In this document: one piece after another, positions 32,311 through 43,414 of the stretch
Position numbering within the stretch: position 1 is the first letter of the stretch
How the letters are laid out: each line of letters opens with the position of its first letter
Source of the DNA: Meandrina meandrites
Lineage: Eukaryota > Cnidaria > Anthozoa > Scleractinia > Meandrinidae
Direction: 5' to 3'
Assembly: GCA_963693305.1 (NCBI GenBank)
Contig: OY855905.1
Span: forward strand, 30,628,937-30,692,936
Length of the DNA stretch: 64,000 nt
The notes under the pieces: model-generated
Database searches by the model: none
Told to the model about the DNA's origin: nothing
The model's input: the letters and a program-made list of their open reading frames with translations, nothing else
Made by a program: the position numbers and the translations under genes

Positions 32311-32494
32311 GGGTTAGAGGCTGTTAGTTTGTGTTTTGTTTACAAATACACGCACTTGCTGGCAGCACAATGAACTCGAAATTTTCAATACTGCACGAGG
32401 CGTAGCCGAGTGCAGTATTGAAAATTTCTCGTTCATTGTGCGGCCAGCGCGTGCGTGTATTTGTAAACAAAACACTCACAACAGTCTCTAACCC
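32311..32494. repeat. foldback element, same apex type as 27675
   Basis: Arms run from GGGTTAGAGGCTGTTAG to AACAGTCTCTAACCC and join at GCACGAGGCGTAGCCGAGTGC (about 32402). Arms are about 90 bp with few mismatches. Confidence 0.85.
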
Positions 32495-32719
32495 ATAAAT
32501 AAAACATTGTTACATGCATTATTTAATGCACTTTTCCAAAACCATTTTAAAACTGAAATAATAATACATGTTGTATCTTAATAAAGCTGGAAAGGGATAG
32601 TACTACTTGATTTATCGTCTCAATTTTTCGACAAAGTGGTAGACGTCAATCATTCTCCTCAATGCTAGTCTCATTCCAAGCTTTACTGAGCATTACAGTC
32701 TGGGCAACCGATTTGTTAC

Positions 32720-32935
32720 TGAAATCACAAAGTGGTTAGAGCGCTGGACTTGTAATCCGGAGGTCCCGGGTTCAAATCTTCCTTCCTGCCACTGGATGGA
32801 TTTGTGCTTGGTCGCCCCAAATTCAACTCCCCCACGCTTTGTAAATAGCCAACTGGTTAGCCTCCTGTCCGTTGGGATTTTAACAAGTTTCTGTTTCATT
32901 TACAATATAATTTGTTTATTATTTACAGTGCCCTC
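32720..32935 (+). repeat. tRNA-derived SINE
   Basis: The tRNA-like head AGTGGTTAGAGCGCTGGA is followed by a TTGTAATC anticodon-like region and B box GGTTCAAATC. A tRNA-unrelated body follows with GTTGGGATTTTAAC. An antisense 68-codon frame over it is a shadow. Confidence 0.7.
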
Positions 32936-33892
32936 AATTAGCGGAGCAGTGCTAAATACACTGACACTTTAATAATTTGTACCCAGAAAAAGGACAGTGT
33001 TCAAAGGGAGATGACAAATCACATACGTACATTGTAGAAACAAAGTATAGAAGGACGATAACTAACAAGTTTTATTTCCACTTCTTCTCGATTTACAAAT
33101 TCGGTATAAACCGTCATCTTTGATTTATAAAAGCTTATGACTTTGCAAGCAGAACCAATTCAAAATAGCCATTGTTGGTCGTGATTTGTTTAAACTTTCT
33201 CTTGATTCTTGTTTGTATCCTTGTCATTATCCTTAGTCAGACGCCTGGGTTTTTATTAAGTTTGTCCGTGACTTACCCCGGAAAAGGAAAAGCTCGTAAT
33301 TAACTAATTTTATCGATCGATATCGATTTGATTGTATTTCCGATCATCGATTTCATCGATTGGTAACTCGGGGCAATATGTAGTATGTAGAACGGTTAAA
33401 TATCTGACATATGATACAAGTGAGGCCGCTAGCGCCCTGACAAGCAGGCCTGTCAACTTTTCATTTCAAAGATCCGATATATGTATCCGTGGTACCAACT
33501 TAGAAGGATATTAGTTTTCATCGTTGGCTTTTCGCTGTGGAAATCGCATTTTTCATTTTTTGATAGGATTCATTAGGTCCGATGCTTCACGCGTACGATT
33601 TCCGTCATGTGTCAAGTCTCGCAGCTAAAGACGTTATGTCATCCTGCTACTACTGGCTGTCAATCATACAACCACAAGCTTTTATTGATTGGCGTGACTC
33701 TTTTCAAATGCAACTATTTTCAATTTGAAGTACATTGCTCTTTTAAATGAGAATTGAATTTCTTCTTTGTGTCCCTTATAAGCGTTTAAGCTTATCACAA
33801 TTAAGACTGATCGAGAATAAAATTTGTGCACGGCAGGCAAGAATTCGATGGGCAGGTTGGTTCAACTGGCTGCAACGTATAGACACTTTGTA
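32936..33892. other. non-coding spacer
   Basis: No gene recognised. An ATCGAT-rich patch lies at 33310-33360. Confidence 0.4.
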
Positions 33893-33986
33893 TAAATGGC
33901 GTCCAAAATTGAAAAACAATTTGAATGTGAGGCTTAGGATGTATAAGTATTGTCATTCAAATGCCGACGCCATTTATGCAAAGTGT
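33893..33986. repeat. short inverted repeat (94 bp)
   Basis: ACACTTTGTATAAATGGCG and its near complement CGCCATTTATGCAAAGTGT form the two ends. Confidence 0.75.
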
Positions 33987-34214
33987 ATATTGTGCCTTTC
34001 AAGCAAAGTAAGGGGTTGAACATAATTTAAAGCCCTTTTCCAAGTTTCTCTAAGCTTCTTGTTCAAAATTCAAGTTCATTGCCGTTTCCTTTATTTCTTC
34101 GTTACTTAGAAGAGTGGTTAAAAGCGCTTCCTTGTCCAGTTTGTTTAATATTGATGTGAATGTTAGCCTACAGACCACTAAATGAGCCTAAACTGTATTG
34201 TGGTCGGAGTTTAA

Positions 34215-35545
34215 GGTGGCTTACTACAGTTTTTACGAGGCAAGAGCGCGCGCTACGATTCGGCTGCCTGACGTCAATATCGCTCGCGCTCGCAAAACTT
34301 TCGTGAGTAACACTAAAGGAAAGGAAAACAAGTTTGAGCCCTTTATTCGAAAGCTAACAATTTCAGAAAGTTTCAGAAGGTTTTAGACATATCATAGGAC
34401 GAAAACAATACTACAGATAGGTTGATAAACAACCGACAGAGGAGTTCTAATTCGCTTTTTTCATCGCTCATAACTTGTGGCGTTTTATGAGCGCGCGCTC
34501 AAATAATGGGGCATGCGCAATTCGATTCTTGTCGGAGGTCGTAAAAACCTTACTTCGTCTCAAAATATCTCAAAAACCTACCGTACGACCCATAATGAAA
34601 TTTTCATAATTAATTTTTTGGAGTGAATCGCGTCAACTGTCAAAATCTAAAAAAAAATCTGTAAGTCAGATTTTGAGCTATTTTTAAAATAGGCAAAAAA
34701 ACCCACTGTAGAAGTCAAACTTGTTCACACACGCAAACCTTTATTTAAAAACCACACGAGGTAAACGACGAAAATGCGACGAAAATGCGATGATAATGCG
34801 ATGATAATGCGGCGATAATGCGGTTGCTAAAGGAAATAACAAAATTACAAGTTACGATAAAAATACTAAATTAACGGCTGAAATTGACAAGATAAAAGGC
34901 ATAACAGAAAATAACAACTAAAGATACTTACAAACGTTGTATGACTACGGGAACGAGAGCAACGAAAGGACGATGAATAAACTTAGAAAAACTCGATGTG
35001 AACGGTACAGAACGTCGATAGAGAATGAAAATTAAAACTAAAACTTACGCAAATAAAACTAGGAAACAAAGCGAAATTATGCACAAAAAACCTAACAGAA
35101 TATAAATAGCACGAAAGCACGATAAGTACACAAACAATACGAATGACGAAGTAATGAATTCGCAAATAAAACAACACAAATAAAAACAAAGAACGCAGCA
35201 GCCACACCCACATTTTCCTGTTTTGCAAAAAATCTGTCTTACAGATTTTTAATTTATTTTGCATGAATGTTTTATGTGATCCAATTTCTAATTTCTGAAT
35301 TTTTGAGGTGGGGTCGTACGGGCAGATTTTGAGAAAAACGCCATTGACAATACTAGTGCCCAGTCTCCTCTTAAGCACTCGGATATTCATTTTGGCTGTT
35401 TATTAGCATCTATATTGCTCAAATGTCGCATATATTAGTTGTAGGATGCAACAAACAATAATAAGTGAAAGCTTAAACCTTTCTGGACATTTTATTAAAG
35501 AGTTAAAAGCTGGGCTCATTTACCCCCTCAAAACTGTAGGCCACC
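34215..35545. mobile_element. TTAA-flanked non-autonomous DNA element
   Basis: The ends GGTGGC(TTA)CTACAGTTTT and its complement AAAACTGTAGGCCACC lie exactly inside TTAA copies (34211-34214 and 35546-35549). A TTAA target is the hallmark of piggyBac-type insertion (family knowledge). Inside are secondary inverted blocks (CGTACGACCC / GGGTCGTACG) and short GATAATGCG repeats, with no transposase. Confidence 0.7.
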
Positions 35546-35549
35546 TTAA

Positions 35550-36409
35550 ATTTAATTCAGGATCAGAAAAACTACTGTGTAGGAAATATCCAGGCGTCCT
35601 CGTTATTTCATTCAAATACTCCCCATATAGTCACGAGTAAAGTGTAAATCTATCTTAAAAAAACTAGCGGTATAAATAAGGAACCACTTTTCGCTGCCCT
35701 CATGACAGCATTTTCAAGTTCAATGTCAATATCAAGTGTGATGGCTATTTATGAATATGATTATATGAGATAAAGCGTGAAAATTTTTTTTGAAGTATTT
35801 GAATGTAATTAAAGGTATAAGAATTAGAAAAGCATTGTTTTACATGAAAAGAGTTAGCACGGATAGAGTCAGATTGAGTGTTAAAATCTGGTTTAGTTCT
35901 TTTATAAAAAAACATCTCGTGAATGGTTTACTTTGACATTTCTTTAAAAAAAAACATCTTGTAAAATATCTTTAATCAGTCTTTATTATTTGCCTCAATA
36001 GATGACAATTTTTAATAAAATATCTCTTTTTGTATTACGAAGCAGGAGCCCACAGCTAACCCTGCTGGGCTTATTTACAACCTCCCATGCAGGCGCTTGT
36101 AAGTGACTTTGGACATATTTCTTAGCAAAATACACCTATTTGCATTACGTAATCATAGAAAAAAAAATGATGCTATATCGTAATAATGCCTGATTGATTT
36201 CTATAATTTGTTGCAAATATGACCGAAGAAACGGTGCCGTCTCATAATGCCTCACAATATACAGGTCAAGCAATTTATCTCATTGCGCGATTAATTAACA
36301 TATGGCTGTAAACGTGAGAGGTCTCTGTTATTGCTGCAAGCTATGATGATTAAGCTAAATATTTCTTTATCGCTTTTCTCATTTTTCATTTTAACATGAC
36401 AATAAGGTG
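35550..36409. other. non-coding spacer with a degenerate hammerhead-like string
   Basis: On the minus strand 35681-35720 reads CTTGAAAATGCTGTC...GGCAGCGAAAAGTGG, the same order as in the arms at 5074-5683 but lacking an intact CUGANGA core. Otherwise nothing is recognised. Confidence 0.35.
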
Positions 36410-36940
36410 TGTACTCAAACTTGTGAAACACGAAAGGGATCGTGTCCTGGAAACGTGTCATATTCTAACTTCCTATGGGCATTGTTGCCGCTGATTTCCT
36501 TCGGTATTTTGTTTTTCTTTAAGTACTACCTTATTGGTTAAAAATAAATTGAACAAAAAAAATGCAAGTCCCAAGTCCCAACCAATGAAAAGTTAACATA
36601 GTGCCAGTACACAAATTTACATAACATGACAATGATGCACGCCGACGTATAATTTTAGCATCATTTTTAAATTGTAACTCTTTATCTCAGACTGTCCAGT
36701 TGCAGAAACAGTGGTGTTTTATAATCTCTTCGCTTCGTTTTCTTGCCGTTGTTCATGTGCAGAAATTGTCAATTTGACAAAACACAATTCTATATGTTCA
36801 ATTTCCGTGTTTTCAAATGAAGACAGGTGCTTTTGTTTGAATTAAAATAAGAAATAGGTTGGATTCTTCAACCGCGAGCTGAAGTACCTTTCGTTATAAG
36901 GAGCTTCCAGAAGCAACCAGTCGAGATCTTGGATAAAGAG
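36410..36940 (+). promoter_or_regulatory. promoter and 5'UTR exon of the GPCR at 38226
   Basis: Homologous to 18290-18807. The exon ends GAGATCTTGGATAAAGAG at 36940 with donor GTAAAA. The intron to the acceptor at 38223 (ATTTACAG) contains a MITE. Conserved strings upstream include GGATCGTGTC, AATTTGACAAAACA and GAAATAGGTT. Confidence 0.65.
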
Positions 36941-37087
36941 GTAAAACTAAAAGTTTTTCTATTTAGTAAATGTCAATATAAATCATCGAATGAAATACTT
37001 TTCCTTTTTTGCATGGTAATTATATGTTTGGAGTCTGTAATCAATACTTAAAAGATGTATTCATCAACAAATTCCAAATGGGCTAAA

Positions 37088-37731
37088 CTACAGAATACAG
37101 GGCCACTTTTCAAGCTATACCATTTCAACTGGCTCCTCGGGTCGTTAGATCACTCTCAATATTTACAATATTTCATATCATACCATGGTTACACTATACG
37201 CAACAATTTTATGACTCGCTGGTTACTTGGCTCTGCGGCTCGGTGGCTCGGTGGCTCGTCGATGTTGTTTACGGTTAGCTCTCAATAATGGTCATGGTAA
37301 CACCTTAATATTGTCTGAATGGCACTGTAATTCGCTTTCTCATTCAATATAGCACTTATAATTCGAGGTTGGATCATGATTCTTTAAACAGCTATGTTCA
37401 CCGACGAGCCATGGAGCCACGGAGCCACAAAAATAACCTTTAAGATTCCTTAAGAGCCCTCGAGCTGCCGAGCCAAAAAAATTATAACTTCTTTATTATA
37501 TAACCTGTTATGTTCACCGACGAGCCATCGAGCCGTCGAGCCATAAAATTATATATCTATCTATTACTATGTGCTATGTATAATGTATAATCTATGTGCT
37601 ATGTATAATTGAATATGACTGAGTTCTTTGGTATGACATTTATCATATGGCATTATGTATGAAATGAATTTATTGATGAGCCAAGAGCCTATTTAGTAAT
37701 ACTACTTGCAAAATGGCCCTGTATTCTGTAG
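37088..37731. mobile_element. 644-bp TIR element in the GPCR 5' intron
   Basis: Ends CTACAGAATACAGGGCCA (37088) and TGGCCCTGTATTCTGTAG (to 37731) are exact complements, with further similarity inward. Internal CGAGCC/GGCTCG repeats face each other in inverted orientation. Confidence 0.85.
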
Positions 37732-38225
37732 TTGCTCCTAAAAATGATCTTTTTTGTACTTGGACTGAGAATGAAAATAGAAATTGAAGACATACAGAAG
37801 CGGAGAGAATTTGATGCATCGTACATCGCCCAGGAAAATTGAAATAATCGCCCGACGATGGACTCGTATATCGCCGCTGACGCAAATTACTACAAACATC
37901 AAGCCAAAAAATACACATTGAATGTAAAACGTACCAGCTTTTGCTGTTGTTTTTATTTTGCTTACTAAGACTGGAAGAAAAGAATAAGGTCAAAAAGGCG
38001 AAAATTTGGCTGAAACTGTGTGCCAAAATGCAGTTGCCATGGCAATTAAAAAATTACAGTAGGATAGATCAGACATTTGACACTCCGTACGTTAAAAATA
38101 GAACTTTAAGTATTAAACATCACAATTTCATCATACGACGAACTCAAAGCAAAATGTTAAAAGTGGATGTCCATTTCACATTGAAAATCTTTGTATTAAA
38201 TAAGAAATATACTCAATTTACAGAT

Positions 38226-39326
38226 ATGAATAAATCGAATATCACAGGAGAAAATCTTTCGACCTCCATTCCATGCCGAATATTAAACCCAAGCATCATC
38301 ACAAATGCAATTTTGGTTCTGGCCTACGTAACCTTATTGATCGCCGCTTGCGTGGAGAACACCATAGTTATACACCTGGTGAGGACATACAGAGATTTAA
38401 AACAGTCCACATTTAACTACCTTATCGTCAACATGGCTGTTGCAGATCTCATTGATGTTTGTTTTGCGACCGCGTTGTCTGTTTCCTTCGCGTTTGTTGG
38501 TCGACAATGGATTCCTGGTTTAGTCGGAAAAATATCCTGCAAACTTGTTAACTACATATTTGTTATGTCAATCGGACTCTCGATCTCCACGCTTATTATA
38601 ATGTCCGTGGATCGGTACATGGCAATTGTACATACCATGAAAAAGCCAATTTCTTTAACAACAGCAAAAAGATCCATAGCATTGAGTTGGATAATTTCAG
38701 CCATTGCAGCTTCTCCTTATCTTTATAAGATGGATACAAGAAAAATAAGCGACAATACTACCATTTGTGCCCCAATCTGGAGCGACGATCCTGAACAGCA
38801 TTTATTTTATAGCAAGCTGGAGGAATGTACCAAGGCTCTCCTATTTTACGTACTTCCATTAATTGTAATAGGAACAACTAGTATCATAATTGGTCATTCC
38901 TTGCGCAAAAGGCGACCAATTGGTGACAGTCAAACACAGCAAAGAGTAAACATACAAAATCAAAAGATCTATAGATTATTAGTAGCTACTGTAGCTTTGT
39001 TTACCTTTTGTTGGTTGTTTGCACATGTAAACCATTTAATGAGCGCCTTTTGCAGCTCTACATATTGTTCACTTCCACCGCCTGTTCCGCTATTTTTCTT
39101 TTGGATCTCTCATATAAGTGCTGCAATTAACCCCATTATTTATTTCATATTTAATAAAAAATTTCAGCAAGGTCTTAAACGCGCTCTTAAAGGAAGACAC
39201 CCACAGTTCCGAAACGTCATTCCTCAAGAGAATGTTGCATTCGAGAGTCTGGAGTTTGAAAATGTTAATGCCAAACAGGACAACGAGGAAACAGGTACAA
39301 GTATGGGATTCGATACGAGACTTTGA
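38226..39326 (+). CDS. rhodopsin-family (class A) GPCR, cluster paralogue C
   Basis: A 366-residue single-exon receptor. The open frame extends to 37941, but the start is placed at 38226 because the acceptor ATTTACAG ends 2 bases before it and MNKSNITG aligns with the relatives' MNQSNVTG. It has sequons at the N-terminus and in ECL2 (NTT), TM2 NMAVADLIDV, WIPGL in ECL1, the disulphide cysteines, SVDRY, FCWLF in TM6 (proline replaced by Phe) and NPIIY in TM7. The tail ends FDTRL; DTRL is identical to the well-known PDZ ligand at the end of CFTR. Likely a plasma-membrane peptide-type receptor scaffolded by PDZ proteins (inference). Confidence 0.95.
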   Translation: MNKSNITGENLSTSIPCRILNPSIITNAILVLAYVTLLIAACVENTIVIHLVRTYRDLKQSTFNYLIVNMAVADLIDVCFATALSVSFAFVGRQWIPGLVGKISCKLVNYIFVMSIGLSISTLIIMSVDRYMAIVHTMKKPISLTTAKRSIALSWIISAIAASPYLYKMDTRKISDNTTICAPIWSDDPEQHLFYSKLEECTKALLFYVLPLIVIGTTSIIIGHSLRKRRPIGDSQTQQRVNIQNQKIYRLLVATVALFTFCWLFAHVNHLMSAFCSSTYCSLPPPVPLFFFWISHISAAINPIIYFIFNKKFQQGLKRALKGRHPQFRNVIPQENVAFESLEFENVNAKQDNEETGTSMGFDTRL

Positions 39327-39415
39327 GTATACGAAAATAATGCAATCAGGAGAAAGATACACATAAATGAAATAGATACATTTATAACTGGCATTAATTA
39401 AGTCAGTCAGTCAGT

Positions 39416-39652
39416 AAGTAAATAGGTAGGTAGCAGGTAGGTAGGTAGGTAGGTAGGTAGGTGGGTAGATAGGTGGGTAGGTAGGTAGGTAGGTAGGTAG
39501 GTAGGTAGGTAGGTAGGTAGGTAGGTAGGTAGGTAGGTAGGTAAGTAAGTAGGTCGATTGGTAGGTTGGTAGGTAGGTAGGTAGGTAGGTAGGTAGGTAG
39601 GTAGGTAGGTAGGTAGGTAGGTAGGTAGGTAGGTAGGTAGGTAGTTTAGTAA
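39416..39652. repeat. (GTAG)n / (TAGG)n microsatellite
   Basis: A nearly pure four-base repeat with a few interruptions. The long antisense frames rich in YLPT over it are artefacts. Confidence 0.95.
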
Positions 39653-40689
39653 TAAGTAAGTAAGCGAGCGAGCGAGTAAGTGAGTGAATAAGCAATCAAT
39701 AGGTAATAAATGAGTAATCAAGTACTTGTGTAACTTAACAAAAACAGAAAAGCTACTTGTAAGAAAGCTATTAAAACAAGAAGTGTCCATTTAAAGCTAT
39801 TTACACTAAATACCATCATTTTGCACATAATGCAGTAAACTGATATTCATTAAAATTATTCATGCAACACATTATCGGCATTCGAGAACGATTGGTTATA
39901 CTTTTCTTAGCAGGCTAACGCAGGGGATGTCCCAAGCGCGAAAAAAGTCGGGATAGTCCTTGCACCATTCGCAACAACATCACTTTCGCGACAGGAATTC
40001 AGGAAATTGTTTTTGATAATCAGTTGATAAAGTGGGAGAACGTTTTGCAAGCATGCCTAAACGAGGACGGTATAGGATATAGCATCACCTATGAAATGCG
40101 CGACGAGCCAAAAGGACGTCTACGAAAGAAGCTACGATAGGATGAATTGGGACATACAGACGCAATAAGAGAGTTTGGCTGCGATAGGCATCTTTAGGGT
40201 CCAGTTTTCCCTTTCTGGCAAAAAGATTAAGAACACAATTGGCATGGCATACATCAAAATTCTCGCTCCCTAAAGTGAGATGCCCCTGGTTCAAATGTAG
40301 ACGAAGAAACCTTCTGTTGCTTCAATATTGTACTTATCCGACTACTCTACGTTCCAGAGAATCCATAATAAATTTCTCAACTTGATCAGAAGCTAATACC
40401 AGTTAGAATTGTCCCTTAACTAGTGTGATCTTTTTACCACGATTTAAATATAAAACCAGTAAAATATTGTTTTAAATAAATTGTTGTATACAATTGTACA
40501 AGTAAAACAAAAAGGATAAAGGAAACTGCTTTTTTTCTTATTAGATTGTTTAATTCAGTTACCAAAGAAGGTTATTTTTGGTGGTCCTGGGCAGGGGGTT
40601 ATTATTTATGTGTTGATTATAATTTTAAAAAGAAGCAGTCTGTTGCAATTTTAATTGTCTGTTAAAACAGACTACAACAGACTACTGTT
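39653..40689. other. intergenic spacer
   Basis: Separates the GPCR cluster from the reductase locus. No gene recognised. Confidence 0.4.
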
Positions 40690-40872
40690 AAAACAGCTTT
40701 AGTAGATCCCGTCAGGATGCTGAAGAACCCCAGTGTTCCCTTCTCATTTCCTTTGCAGAAGATGTAAGTCTGCATGGAGGTCTATGCAGCCCTATGGAAG
40801 CCGACATGGCGTTACAAGCGTTCTAATTTTATATTGTACCCCTCAGTTATTGACGTAATATAGCGTGACTCC
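40690..40872 (+). repeat. left part of the duplicated reductase upstream block
   Basis: It matches 62907-63110 (TTTAGTAGATC, GTCTGCATGGAGGTCTATGCAG, GCGTTACAAGCGTTCTAATTT) and is cut off by the PLE insertion at about 40873. Confidence 0.8.
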
Positions 40873-43224
40873 GAACAATTGGAAAAAACCACGTTCAAAT
40901 TAGAAGCACATCATCGTCACCTCCACTTCACTCACAAGGCATTGGATTACCAATTAGTTCCTAAATCGCTGAGATTTAAACCACCAGGCAGTCATCCTAT
41001 CTTCCAACGAATAATGGATCGCGCCAGTAAACATTGCTTACGAGCAAGAATATCCATCTGCCATGATCACATCAAAACATCAAAGAACACCATTGAGAAC
41101 ACCAAACGAGAACTGTCTTCTCTCGTCCACGAGGAAACCTTTTTGACCTTACTATCATTTTTGAAGAACAGAGCCAGCACTTTCCACAGTAACATCGACA
41201 ATAGACATGCGAAGAAAATTGCGAACTTGAAGCCTACGCGTAATCAGTCCATCATCGACAAAAACAACTGGGTAGTGAACCTTTCGAGTAAACCTCTTTC
41301 ACCAGAAGAACGATCTCTCTTGGAAAAAGGTCCGAAGTTCGCCCCAACTCCAACGACCATTCCACACAAGAACATTGTAGCTGAAATCGAAGCGGCTATC
41401 TGTCACCTTCCTGATGTTTCAAAAGATGCTGTAAGAACGACATCTGCCGCCATTCTCCACAGGGCACGACTGCCGGTGCACAACAACGTCTCAAAACAAG
41501 AAAGAAGAGCTTTAAACGATCTTAAGAAAGATCAGTCCAGAGTCATAATGAAGGCGGATAAAGGAAACTGCTTTGTCGTCATGGACAAATCAGACTACGA
41601 CAACAAGATGGAAACCCTACTCAATGACAGAAACACCTATGAACTTGTTTCTACAGCTCCCTTCCGACGAATTGAACGTAATCTAAATGCAATGTTACTT
41701 TCTTTAAAGAAACAGAAAAAGATAGATGAGCCAACCTATCGAAAGCTCCACTCGACTGATGGCACACCCCCAGCTATTCGAGGTTCTATTAAACACCACA
41801 AAGAGGGAAACCCTCTGAGGCCCATCGTCACCTGCATTGGTTCAGCACTTTACAATACATCCAAATTCCTGACAGACATCCTTTCCCCGCTACAAAACCG
41901 CAACGGATATTCGGTTTCTAACTCCTTACAGTTTTCCAACGAAGTGTCTGACATCAGGATCAACGACGATGAAGTCTTGGTTTCTTTTGACGTTGTTTCA
42001 CTATTTACTGCAATCCCTGTAAACAAAGCGTGTGACTACATCAAGAAAAAACTGGAAGATGACACATCTCTCCTCTCCAGGACAAATCTAAACATCAGTG
42101 ACATTGTTTCTCTGCTTAACTTCACTTTGTCGAACAACTATTTCGTCTTCAACGACAAAATCTACAAACAGATTCACGGATGTGCCATGGGAAGTCCTGT
42201 CAGTCCCGTTGTGGCCAATCTCTGCATGGAAGATATCGAGGAATCTGCTATCAATGCGTCACCTGTTGCACCTAAAATTTGGAAACGTTACGTTGATGAC
42301 AGCTTTTGCATCATTAAAAAGAATGGAGTTACAGCCTTCCATGACACCCTCAATTCAATAGACACTAACATTTCTTTCACCATTGAACAAGAATGCAATG
42401 GAAAAATCTCTTTCCTTGACACATTGGTTTCTCGCAGCAATGGAGCAATTTCTGTGGATGTCTATAGAAAACCGACACACACAGACAGATACTTAGATTT
42501 TAATTCCCACCATGACAAAAAACACAAAGAGAGCACGGCAGCAACCCTCCTACATAGAGCGTTGAATTTACCTAACACATCTGAAGGGAAAGAACGCGAA
42601 CTTAATCATGTTTACGCAGCGCTGGAGTCTAATGGCTATCCGTCAAAACTTATCCACGATTTACAGACCAAAAAAACTCGACCACCGCCAAATTTATCCC
42701 CTGAGGAACTTGTTGGAATGTTTTTCAATTTAGTCGAATCTACTGAGTCACGCAAGTCTTTCGCGTCCCTTCCATATATCAAAGGTGTAACTGAGCCCTT
42801 GACCCGCGTCTTGAAGAAGTATGATATCTCGGTCACAAATAAGCCAATGAACACTCTACAACAGCAGTTCCCGGCCCCGAAGTTTCGCCCTGCTCCGGAT
42901 TTACAAACCAACGTTGTTTACAAAATTCCTTGCGCCGACTGTTCGTGGTGTTACATTGGTGAAACTGGCAGAGCATTTAACACGCGAAGAAAAGAACATT
43001 TAAGAAATGTAAAAACAGCGGCTAAAGGCTCCAGAATTGCGAACCATGCATGGTCCCATGACCATTCCATTGACTTTAATAACGCCTCCGTAATCGACAA
43101 AGGCAGCTTCCGAACAAGAAAAACACTAGAATCGTGGCATTCCATGGTCACTCCAAATGCTGATAACAATTCCTGCCCACTCCCTGGGCAATACAACATT
43201 CTTTTTACACACATTCATAATTAA
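40864..43224 (+). CDS. Penelope-like element RT with GIY-YIG endonuclease, uninterrupted frame
   Basis: About 780 residues without a stop, from the insertion junction to TAA at 43222-43224. The frame starts without ATG because the element is cut at its 5' junction. N-terminal region: KADKGNCFVVMDKSDY (about 225-240). RT: RGSIKHHKEGNPLRPIVT (301-318), VSFDVVSLFTAIP (motif A, 368-380), QIHGCAMGSPVSPVVANL (motif B, 431-448), YVDD (471-474), ISFLDTLVS and YRKPTHTDRYL. The C-terminal nuclease has VVYKIPC, CYIGETGRAF, TRRKEHLRN and a late Glu (LESW). The intact frame and sharp junctions indicate a young insertion, probably incapable of moving alone without its 5' end. It lies upstream of the reductase gene. 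Confidence 0.93.
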   Translation, partial: RDSEQLEKTTFKLEAHHRHLHFTHKALDYQLVPKSLRFKPPGSHPIFQRIMDRASKHCLRARISICHDHIKTSKNTIENTKRELSSLVHEETFLTLLSFLKNRASTFHSNIDNRHAKKIANLKPTRNQSIIDKNNWVVNLSSKPLSPEERSLLEKGPKFAPTPTTIPHKNIVAEIEAAICHLPDVSKDAVRTTSAAILHRARLPVHNNVSKQERRALNDLKKDQSRVIMKADKGNCFVVMDKSDYDNKMETLLNDRNTYELVSTAPFRRIERNLNAMLLSLKKQKKIDEPTYRKLHSTDGTPPAIRGSIKHHKEGNPLRPIVTCIGSALYNTSKFLTDILSPLQNRNGYSVSNSLQFSNEVSDIRINDDEVLVSFDVVSLFTAIPVNKACDYIKKKLEDDTSLLSRTNLNISDIVSLLNFTLSNNYFVFNDKIYKQIHGCAMGSPVSPVVANLCMEDIEESAINASPVAPKIWKRYVDDSFCIIKKNGVTAFHDTLNSIDTNISFTIEQECNGKISFLDTLVSRSNGAISVDVYRKPTHTDRYLDFNSHHDKKHKESTAATLLHRALNLPNTSEGKERELNHVYAALESNGYPSKLIHDLQTKKTRPPPNLSPEELVGMFFNLVESTESRKSFASLPYIKGVTEPLTRVLKKYDISVTNKPMNTLQQQFPAPKFRPAPDLQTNVVYKIPCADCSWCYIGETGRAFNTRRKEHLRNVKTAAKGSRIANHAWSHDHSIDFNNASVIDKGSFRTRKTLESWHSMVTPNADNNSCPLPGQYNILFTHIHN

Positions 43225-43290
43225 TTTACATAGTCCATTCTTTTTTATTCTTACACATTTATATTCATATTTCGTCATTCTTTTTTACCC

Positions 43291-43325
43291 GTTGAAGACT
43301 GTAGTTCAAACAGTCGAAAGCTCGT
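43291..43325 (+). ncRNA. degenerate hammerhead-like motif in the PLE 3'UTR
   Basis: TTGAAGA, stem II GACTGT...ACAGTC (six perfect pairs), then GAAA-GCTC. The order is that of a hammerhead, with AGCT forming a two-pair stem III, but the first core base is U instead of C and stem I pairing is not convincing. Confidence 0.35.
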
Positions 43326-43414
43326 ACTTTTTAAATATTTTTAGCCAGAGATCGCCTTTAAATTTTTAATATGTTTAACCCTGGCTACGGTCCTTCAATA
43401 TTTTTAAGTCTCTT

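Noticed and set aside
37941..38225. 95-codon N-terminal extension of the GPCR frame
   Set aside because: A splice acceptor sits 2 bases before the ATG at 38226, and the relatives start at the matching codon. The extension has no signal-peptide or receptor features.
39407..39790. antisense ORFs rich in YLPT
   Set aside because: Translation of the TAGG microsatellite.
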